Source: TMP-86 sp031394735
GTDB lineage: Bacteria; Pseudomonadota; Gammaproteobacteria; Steroidobacterales; Steroidobacteraceae
Assembly: GCA_031394735.1 (NCBI GenBank)
Contig: JANMXI010000309.1
Span: 1-13,492, forward strand
DNA length: 13,492 bases
Direction: 5' to 3'
Positions within the stretch are counted from its first letter, which is position 1. The number at the start of each line of letters is the position of its first letter. This document shows positions 1-5,356 of this stretch, one piece after another. The notes beneath the pieces were generated by a model. It saw nothing but the letters and a program-made list of their open reading frames with translations. It was not told the DNA's origin and did not search any database. Both the position numbers and the translations under genes were made by a program.

Positions 1-1145
1 AGCGCCATGAACGCCGCCACCGCCGCTAGCGCAATTACACCGAGCTTCAGCCCGGCATGTCCAGGACCGACTAATTTTTTCCAAAGCCCCTCGGCGGACT
101 TGGCGGCATGTACCGGCAGTCCTTCCTCATTTTGTCTTTTCAATTCGATGATCGGTCCGGCAATCGCGACGACGGCTTCGCAGATGTCGAGTGTCGGTAC
201 ATCGAAGCGATAACCGGGGGCACGCTCCAGCGTCAAGGCGCCGACAATCTGATCCCCGCTGACGAGCGGAAAGGTCGCAGCGCTTCCGCCTTCCGACTCT
301 CGCAGCAAAGCCTCATGCGCGTGTGCTACGACAGCGCGGTTCTCGCGCTCGGGGGGGAAGACCACCGACTCGGCCTGATCGACCGCCTCCTCCATTGCAC
401 TCTCGACTGCGCGCAGCAGATTCGCGCGGCGGTCGAATTGAGCCGAGTGCGACACCGCGCAAACCTTGATCCGCCGTCCCTTGAGAATGCCCAGAACGAC
501 GCGGTCGCATCCAAGGCGTGAAGCGAGCTCGGTGGTAAAGGCTGCGGCACCCTCTTTCAAACCCGGGTGCTCAAGCAATCGCGAAACAAGATCCAGTGCA
601 AGTTTGAGTTGAAGTCTGGCGGCTTCCTTTGGATCGGCATGCCGGCGCAGCAGCACTTCCAGCCATCCCGACCCCCACTGCAATTGGCGCATCGCTTCCT
701 GCAACTGCGATTCTGCGCGGCCTTCCATATCAACGCCGACTACCCCGCGAACTTCGCCATCGAGGCGGATGGGGTAGGCCATCTGATAGCGTGGGCTAGG
801 CGCATCGGGACCATCGGCCTGCTCCATGGGCTGGACGACGCCGCGCCCTTCCTTAAGCGCCCGCTCTCCCACTTCGGCGAGTCTCGTGCGATCGCGCGGC
901 GAATTTTCAGGGAAGAAAGCTACCGGCGCAAAAGCTTTTGTTCCTGGCTTTTGCAGTACCACGACTCCGTCGGAAACGCCGCCGATTACCTGGCACTGGA
1001 TCACCAGCCAACTGCCGCAGAATTCCTCCGGACTTTGCGCGCCCGCGAAACTCTTCCAGGCGTGCTCATGCGCGCGCCGGCCCGCCAGGTCGGCGACCTG
1101 GTGAACACTGCGCTGTTCGAAGACTTCCGGTTTTACCGCGCTCAT
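1..1145 (-). CDS. Tandem GAF-domain protein with membrane segment, 3'-truncated by window edge
   Basis: The minus-strand frame is open from an ATG at 1145-1143 to base 1, giving 381 visible residues and no stop, so the C-terminus lies outside the window. Residues about 42-165 and 191-337 each look like a GAF fold. The first contains YPIRLDGEVRGVVGVDMEG and the second contains AATFPLVSGDQIVGALTLER, the typical central strands of GAF ligand-sensing domains. A helical linker joins them. A Gly/Ala/Val-rich hydrophobic stretch begins near residue 364 (GLKLGVIALAAVAAFMA), so the GAF pair is probably cytoplasmic and followed by a transmembrane helix. GAF domains bind small ligands or mediate dimerisation; no ligand can be read from the sequence. 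The gene starts 40 bp after the DUF3467 gene and is probably co-transcribed with it. I see no good Shine-Dalgarno before the chosen ATG, so the start is uncertain. Inference: the missing part may be a periplasmic HlyD-like adaptor or another membrane module. Confidence 0.8.
   Translation of the reverse strand, partial: MSAVKPEVFEQRSVHQVADLAGRRAHEHAWKSFAGAQSPEEFCGSWLVIQCQVIGGVSDGVVVLQKPGTKAFAPVAFFPENSPRDRTRLAEVGERALKEGRGVVQPMEQADGPDAPSPRYQMAYPIRLDGEVRGVVGVDMEGRAESQLQEAMRQLQWGSGWLEVLLRRHADPKEAARLQLKLALDLVSRLLEHPGLKEGAAAFTTELASRLGCDRVVLGILKGRRIKVCAVSHSAQFDRRANLLRAVESAMEEAVDQAESVVFPPERENRAVVAHAHEALLRESEGGSAATFPLVSGDQIVGALTLERAPGYRFDVPTLDICEAVVAIAGPIIELKRQNEEGLPVHAAKSAEGLWKKLVGPGHAGLKLGVIALAAVAAFMA
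1085..1101 (-). other. Perfect inverted repeat near the 5' end of the GAF gene
   Basis: Seven-base arms CCAGGTC and GACCTGG flank a GGC loop, about 45 to 60 nt after the proposed start codon of the GAF-domain gene. In the mRNA this could form a stable hairpin just inside the reading frame and affect early elongation. It encodes part of QVADLAG, so coincidence in GC-rich coding DNA is quite possible. Confidence 0.3.
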
Positions 1146-1185
1146 GATCGCAGGGTGGAAGGCCGCCAGCGGCGGCGGCTCCCCG

Positions 1186-1509
1186 CTATTTGGCTTGGGC
1201 GGCTGCAGCCTCGATGTTCAGCGCTCCGAAGCGGTTCTCATATTCCTTGACTACGCCGTCGAGCAACATGGCCAGGCGCTTGGCGGCGTAGGGACTAATC
1301 ACGATCCGATCGCTAAGTTGAATGGTGACTTCCTTCTGGCCCCGGTTCCAAGCCTGATTCATGCCGAACAGCATGACCACCTCTTCGCGGGTGCTGGTGA
1401 CGTTGCAGACGTTGGCGTAGGAGCTTCTCATGTTCGAGTCGTCCCACTTGATCTTCGTGCCTTCGGCCTCTGGTTGTTGTTTGTTTGCTTGCGCAGGCTG
1501 ATTTGCCAT
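1186..1509 (-). CDS. DUF3467 domain protein
   Basis: This 107-residue protein starts at ATG 1509-1507 and ends at TAG 1188-1186. Residues 22-95 form a full DUF3467 domain: a WDDSNMRSSYANVCNV opening, the STREEVVMLFGMNQAW core, a short strand ending in DRIVISPYAAKRLA, and a closing helix (LLDGVVKEYENRFG). The first 20 residues are Gln/Ala-rich and look disordered, as does the short Ala/Gln tail. There is no signal peptide or membrane segment, so it is cytoplasmic. The molecular function of DUF3467 is not established as far as I know. It is the first gene of a probable two-gene unit with the GAF protein 40 bp downstream. A purine-rich ribosome-binding site precedes it. A second, divergent copy of the domain is encoded on the other strand, beyond the intergenic region. 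Confidence 0.92.
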   Translation of the reverse strand: MANQPAQANKQQPEAEGTKIKWDDSNMRSSYANVCNVTSTREEVVMLFGMNQAWNRGQKEVTIQLSDRIVISPYAAKRLAMLLDGVVKEYENRFGALNIEAAAAQAK

Positions 1510-1517
1510 GTTTCGAG

Positions 1518-1523
1518 CTCCCT
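1518..1523 (-). promoter_or_regulatory. Ribosome-binding site of the DUF3467 gene
   Basis: On the minus strand AGGGAG lies 8 nt before the ATG at 1509. It supports this start codon for the DUF3467 gene. Confidence 0.65.
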
Positions 1524-1621
1524 GTTCTCTAGATTGGCTGTTTAGGAGTGCGCTGTCCCCTTCTGACGCACTTACAGCATATTACACGGTGGTGGCCGGT
1601 ATTTATAATCCCCGATCAATC

Positions 1622-1646
1622 AAAAAGGCGCGCAAGCGCCGTTTTT
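1622..1646. terminator. Bidirectional intrinsic-terminator-like hairpin
   Basis: A run of five A is followed by GGCGC, a GCAA tetraloop, GCGCC, one G, then five T. The A and T runs can pair and extend the five-base GC stem to about ten base pairs with a single bulge. On either strand the hairpin is therefore followed by a U tract, as in a bidirectional rho-independent terminator. It lies about 110 bp upstream of the DUF3467 start and 430 bp upstream of the divergent gene, not at the end of any recognised gene. It may insulate the two units, end a small RNA, or act as an attenuator in a leader. Confidence 0.6.
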
Positions 1647-1841
1647 ATCTGTTGGGCTCAGCGCAGGGATACGTGGCTATTTCCTTGCGCCGGATGGCCG
1701 CGCTATGCACTATCTACAGGCAGGCGTACCGAATTGATCGCCTAAACGTCGAGGGCGCTTTGGCGGCATAACCTCATGACGCGTACCAAAATTACCGATG
1801 AAATGGAAAATTTTTTCGGGCGGAATATACTGACCACTGAC

Positions 1842-1870
1842 TTGACTGGCCGAGCGGCCAACCTATTGAT
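1842..1870 (+). promoter_or_regulatory. Possible sigma-70 promoter with an internal palindrome
   Basis: TTGACT at 1842-1847 resembles a -35 element, and TATTGA/ATTGAT around 1864-1870 is a weak -10 at about 16-17 bp spacing. The spacer carries TGGCCG-AG-CGGCCA (1847-1860), a perfect 14-bp palindrome with a two-base centre that could be an operator. If real, it would drive the plus-strand genes starting about 200 bp downstream. The -10 match is poor, so confidence is low. Confidence 0.3.
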
Positions 1871-2072
1871 GCCATCGAATTATGGCCTCCCAGTTCGCCA
1901 TGCCTTGCCAAGAACCTTCCTTCGGCAATGGGTTTCGGGTGTTAGGCGGCATCTCGGCGGATTTAAAGCCAGCATGGCACGATCGACGAAAATGACATGA
2001 CCTTTATAGCTGCAGCCCCGTGGACGCCATCCGGCCGCATTCTGGCGCGACTAGAGCTTTCGAGCCACCCAA

Positions 2073-3122
2073 ATGCCTGATCGCTGGCTGGATGCGCACG
2101 TTTCAGAAGTGCACTCGGATGTCTGCGAGGTTCACAGCACCCGCGAGGAAACCTTCCTGCTATTCGGCACACAACTCGCCGGGGGTCACGCGAGACTCGA
2201 GCGGCGGATCATCCTGACGCCAGCCATGGCGAAGCGGCTCGCCGCCGGTCTTGGCGATGTAATGCGCGAGCACGAGGCACAATCGAATGCCACGCCAGCG
2301 GGCAGCATCCAGTCAATCGCCTCCGATGAGGATGCACCAGCCGAAGCGAGACCGGTGCTCGCGCTGGTGCGCGGCTTGAATGTCAGCTTCGGATTCGAGA
2401 AATCTTTCAAGTTGAGCTCGGGAAACCTGCACGCCGATCGCGTGATTCTTGGCGTGCGTACCAAACTGACGAATCCGGAATCGCTATTGAAAGTTTGCCA
2501 AGCACTTGGAATGCCTGTTCCTTATCTGACCCGGTTCGAGAAACTTCTGCCCGAGGCTAACACCGTGGGCTTCGGTTTCGAAGGCGGCGCGTATAAGGTA
2601 TATCTGGAATTCTGGGAGAAGCTGCGTCAGCGAGTCCGGCAGGAGCCGACCAACGTCGCGCCCGAGACCCTGTTCCTTGGGTTCAAGTGGGCCATCAGCG
2701 ACCCATCGCGCTGCGCGCTCGCCCGCTATACATGCTATCCACTGCTCTCGGTTCACGGCATCGGCAAGCGGCTCGCCACACTCTACGACGACTCGGCAAT
2801 ATCGTCGTTGGGGGCAGCGCAGGAAATTGTTGCCCTTGCAGCGAACCGCATCGGGGCAAATGACTCCTTCGTCTATGTCGAGGCCGTAGAAGAAGGCAAT
2901 CCAAGGAAATCCTTCGATCTCAACCTCTACAAAGCCGGACTGCGGGTAGCCGATCTCTACCCGATTTTGTCGGTCATGTGCCAGCGTTATTCGATTCCCC
3001 GAGCTCGCCTTGACCGGCTTAATGCGGAGGTCGGTTCACGCACGTTCGGGCATCTGTCCGGCGGCACCGGCCGGGACGGGCAGGATTTTCTGACGATTTA
3101 CTACGAGATCGAGGCGCTGTGA
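2073..3122 (+). CDS. DUF3467 domain fused to a large unrecognised domain
   Basis: The protein has 349 residues. Residues 5-70 are a divergent DUF3467 domain: RWLDAHVSEVHSDVCEVH, then STREETFLLFG and RRIILTPAMAKRLAAGLGDV, matching the neighbouring DUF3467 protein position by position. A low-complexity Ser/Asp/Glu/Ala linker (71-93) leads to a 255-residue domain I do not recognise. That domain alternates predicted helices with aromatic-rich beta-hairpins near residues 101-130, 164-180, 199-226, 265-289 and 323-346, for example VGFGFEGG...YKVYLEFW and FGHLSGG...FLTIYYE. The arrangement recalls the repeated helix-hairpin pattern of PT-barrel (ABBA) prenyltransferases, but I see no diagnostic family motif. 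It has no signal peptide or membrane helix. An in-frame TAG at 2052 leaves ATG 2073 as the only ATG that includes the whole DUF3467 domain; the ribosome-binding site is weak. The flavoprotein gene lies immediately downstream. Confidence 0.85.
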   Translation: MPDRWLDAHVSEVHSDVCEVHSTREETFLLFGTQLAGGHARLERRIILTPAMAKRLAAGLGDVMREHEAQSNATPAGSIQSIASDEDAPAEARPVLALVRGLNVSFGFEKSFKLSSGNLHADRVILGVRTKLTNPESLLKVCQALGMPVPYLTRFEKLLPEANTVGFGFEGGAYKVYLEFWEKLRQRVRQEPTNVAPETLFLGFKWAISDPSRCALARYTCYPLLSVHGIGKRLATLYDDSAISSLGAAQEIVALAANRIGANDSFVYVEAVEEGNPRKSFDLNLYKAGLRVADLYPILSVMCQRYSIPRARLDRLNAEVGSRTFGHLSGGTGRDGQDFLTIYYEIEAL

Positions 3123-3218
3123 GAGTTGACCAGGGCGCGCTCCATCAACGTTCGCCGATTGCCTCGATGGCATCGTTCAGCCAATTCAAAACATGGCGGC
3201 GCGGCGCGTCATGAAACG

Positions 3219-4424
3219 ATGAGCACTTTGCAGACGCAGGACCAGGCCAGGTCAATTCTCGACCTGTTCGCCGACTGCCATCCGACCCTTTCAATGCGCC
3301 CCATTACGGACTTTTCCGGCATGGAGTCGGAAGCGGCCCGTTTTTGCCGGGTCGCTCCCCACGGCGCTGAAGCTGTGTGCGACATCATGTCGCGCGCATA
3401 CGAACACGGCGTGCCTGTCCGCACTCGAGCCCAGGGGCATTCGCTGAACGGGTCATCGTTGCCCCGTTCCGGCGAGTTGTCCTTTTCCACCGAAAATCTG
3501 CGAGTCATCCGTTTCGACGATCCGGGAACGGTCACGGTGGGCTGCGGCGTCGTACTCTGGATCCTGCAACACTTTCTCCACCAGCAGGGTTTCGATCTCC
3601 CTGTGCTCAATGACGGATATCCCGGACCGTCCGTTGGCGGATTCATCGCAGCCGGCGGCTTCGGACCGCGATCGAGTCTGTTCGGCGGATTCTGGGACAA
3701 TGTCATCGATGTCGGGGTTGTCGACGGCCGCGGCAACGCGCACCGGGTAGCCCGCACCGACCCGCTGTTTCCCTGGCTTTTTGGGTCCATGGGACAACTG
3801 GGCATTTTCGTCGATGCCAAACTCGCAATAGTCCCGCGTACGGCACAGTCCCGGCCCCCTTATCCGCTCGGAACGCGGCTACTGGCCCCGCAACTGGTAG
3901 CGCCCAAAATCCCTGCGGAATTCGCCGTCGGCGGCGACGAGCGATTGTTCTGGTTTACGCTTTTTGTGCCCGACGAATGCCTCGACGACGCACATCTCGA
4001 ACTGAGGCAACTCGAAAAAAGACACAGCCAAGTGCTGCGATTCCAGGAACGCTACCGCTATCCGATCCTGAGTCGCAATATCGTCGCACCTCTGGTGTAT
4101 CCCTACGCGCGACGGTTTACGGCCATAGGCGCATGGGGTTGGCTTACCCACACCGGCAGCGACCGTATCGCGAAACTCCGCGATTTCGACGGGGAATTCA
4201 TGGATCTGGCAGCAAGCAGGCAACAATACCGCCGCTACGTTCAGAGCGAGATGGCTTCAGGGTCCGACGTATACGAGAAATGTTTTGGCCCGGAAATCTA
4301 CGGACATTTGTTCCGGCTCAAGGCGAAACTCGACCCCAAGCGCCTACTCAACCGCGGGGCAGTGTTTACCGTTTCCGAGGACTCTCGAATCGAACCGTTT
4401 CCCACACGATCAACTCGATCGTAA
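3219..4424 (+). CDS. FAD-binding oxidoreductase (VAO/PCMH family, cytokinin dehydrogenase-like)
   Basis: The 401-residue protein has an N-terminal FAD-binding PCMH domain. QGHSLNG carries the GHS motif (His74 from this start), at the place where cytokinin dehydrogenases and related VAO enzymes bind FAD covalently through histidine. GYPGPSVGGFIAAGGFG and the segment ending GSMGQLGIFVDAKLAIVP are the other hallmark flavin-contact regions. The rest is a substrate-cap domain, closing with LKAKLDPKRLLNRG, the usual C-terminal signature. Such enzymes oxidise C-N, C-O or C-C bonds using flavin and oxygen or another acceptor; the substrate is unknown. It is shorter than plant cytokinin dehydrogenases (about 500 residues or more). 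There is no clear signal peptide. I prefer ATG 3219 to an in-frame TTG at 3126, because the extra 31 residues are Arg-rich and unlike the family. It lies 96 bp after the DUF3467 fusion and is probably in the same operon. Confidence 0.85.
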   Translation: MSTLQTQDQARSILDLFADCHPTLSMRPITDFSGMESEAARFCRVAPHGAEAVCDIMSRAYEHGVPVRTRAQGHSLNGSSLPRSGELSFSTENLRVIRFDDPGTVTVGCGVVLWILQHFLHQQGFDLPVLNDGYPGPSVGGFIAAGGFGPRSSLFGGFWDNVIDVGVVDGRGNAHRVARTDPLFPWLFGSMGQLGIFVDAKLAIVPRTAQSRPPYPLGTRLLAPQLVAPKIPAEFAVGGDERLFWFTLFVPDECLDDAHLELRQLEKRHSQVLRFQERYRYPILSRNIVAPLVYPYARRFTAIGAWGWLTHTGSDRIAKLRDFDGEFMDLAASRQQYRRYVQSEMASGSDVYEKCFGPEIYGHLFRLKAKLDPKRLLNRGAVFTVSEDSRIEPFPTRSTRS

Positions 4425-4477
4425 GCCGATGGACTCGACGGAAATCCCAAGCAGCAGGTTCCCCGTTCGCGCGCGGG

Positions 4478-5302
4478 TTACCTGTCGGATTCAACCGGCT
4501 GCTTTTGTTCGGACGCCCAGTCCACTTTTGGGTTCGACCCCTCCGTCTGTTGCTGCGCAGATGCGCCTGCTTCAGCGCTCTGTTTGGCCCCCAGGCGATC
4601 CATTACCCCCGCGAAGTTACGCATCGACTGAAGGTGCAGATACAGGAACTCGAGCGTGTCGCTCCTGGCCAGTTCCGCGAGCGATTCTGCCGGCAGGGCT
4701 TTGAGACGGTCCCGATTCACCACCATGAACCCGGTCAGGGACACGCGCTCGCCGGTGACCAGATTGGCCTGGGCGCTCATCGGCTCGAGCAACTCGAGTT
4801 CGCGCACTTTCGCGCAAAACGCCTGCGTGCGCCGGAACTCGATCTGATATTGCTCGAGGAACTTCAACACGTTCTCGACATAGGGCGTCGGCTTGTTCTG
4901 TTCGTCGAACAGGCGCTCGCCGCGACCCTGCTGGTTGAAGCCGGGAAAGGACTCGTCGATGCAAAGCGTAAAGGTGCCGCCGTCGGCGGAACTGGAGAAG
5001 ACAAACGGATAGCGGCGCACGAATGCCGGAAGGTATTTCGCCTGCCAACCGCTCTGCATGGTGAGGTAGAGGTTCTCGTTGCCGCGCATGCCGAGGATGA
5101 CAGCCGGCATCATGGCTTCACCCGCTCCGCTGAATACCACCGCGTACTCGGCCGACGCATTGGGAATTTCAATCGCCATCAGCGGCACAGCGTTCACATT
5201 CTTGCTGAACGTGAAATCGGCCCCGACCTCCACGGACCACGCACCATGCCTGCCGCTGGATACGGGAACAGCCGATTCATAAATAAGCAGTTGTGAAGCC
5301 AT
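4478..5302 (-). CDS. SapC family protein
   Basis: The 274-residue protein matches SapC throughout. It has the early FSKNVNAVPLMAIEIPNA and YAVVFSG segments, LGMRGNENLYL, and the highly typical W.AKYLPAFVRRYPFVF. A CIDESFPGF stretch, GERLFDE, and an alpha-helical QIEFRRTQAFCAKVRELELLEPM region follow. The final 35 residues are Gln/Glu/Ser-rich and probably disordered. SapC was named from the Campylobacter fetus S-layer locus; its biochemical role is unclear. There is no signal peptide or membrane span. The gene starts 54 bp after the giant RTX gene on the same strand and has a very strong Shine-Dalgarno, so it is probably the distal gene of that operon and expressed at a high level. It converges with the flavoprotein gene; the 53 bp between their stops (4425-4477) shows no clear intrinsic terminator. 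Confidence 0.92.
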   Translation of the reverse strand: MASQLLIYESAVPVSSGRHGAWSVEVGADFTFSKNVNAVPLMAIEIPNASAEYAVVFSGAGEAMMPAVILGMRGNENLYLTMQSGWQAKYLPAFVRRYPFVFSSSADGGTFTLCIDESFPGFNQQGRGERLFDEQNKPTPYVENVLKFLEQYQIEFRRTQAFCAKVRELELLEPMSAQANLVTGERVSLTGFMVVNRDRLKALPAESLAELARSDTLEFLYLHLQSMRNFAGVMDRLGAKQSAEAGASAQQQTEGSNPKVDWASEQKQPVESDR

Positions 5303-5307
5303 TACAA

Positions 5308-5316
5308 CACCTCCCT
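5308..5316 (-). promoter_or_regulatory. Strong ribosome-binding site of the SapC gene
   Basis: On the minus strand AGGGAGGTG lies 5 nt before the ATG at 5302, close to a perfect anti-Shine-Dalgarno match. It fixes the SapC start and suggests efficient translation. Confidence 0.85.
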
Positions 5317-5324
5317 TTCACGAA

Positions 5325-5339
5325 CGGCAGCAAGTGCCG
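5325..5339 (-). other. Small hairpin between the giant RTX gene and sapC
   Basis: CGGCA and TGCCG arms flank a five-base loop in the 54-bp gap between the two genes. No U tract follows, so it is not an ordinary intrinsic terminator. It could be a mRNA processing or stability element, or chance. Confidence 0.3.
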
Positions 5340-5356
5340 CCGCTGTTCCTTCTGTC

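Larger units (their letters stand above)
1510..2072. other. Divergent intergenic region
   Basis: These 563 bases separate the minus-strand DUF3467 gene from the plus-strand DUF3467-fusion gene and must hold the promoters of both units. The DNA is visibly more AT-rich than its surroundings. Short open frames exist, for example 1776-2000 on the plus strand, but none has a good ribosome-binding site or a recognisable product. The recognisable elements are a terminator-like hairpin at 1622-1646 and a palindrome inside a possible sigma-70 promoter at 1842-1870. AT-rich TATAAAT- and TAATAT-like strings on the minus strand between about 1575 and 1610 could be a -10 element for the DUF3467/GAF unit, but I cannot pair them with a convincing -35. 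Confidence 0.6.

Noticed and set aside
567..1250. A 227-codon plus-strand open frame
   Set aside because: It is antisense to the tandem-GAF coding sequence and has no recognisable domain.
1776..2000. A 74-codon plus-strand open frame in the divergent intergenic region
   Set aside because: It has no ribosome-binding site, no recognisable domain and an unremarkable composition, and it overlaps the possible promoter and palindrome. A small real gene cannot be excluded.
4425..4477. Terminator between the convergent flavoprotein and SapC genes
   Set aside because: Only a weak CCCG/CGGG pairing is visible and there is no T tract on either strand.
3977..5296. A 439-codon plus-strand open frame spanning the flavoprotein end and SapC
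   Set aside because: It runs out of frame across two well-supported genes and resembles no protein family.
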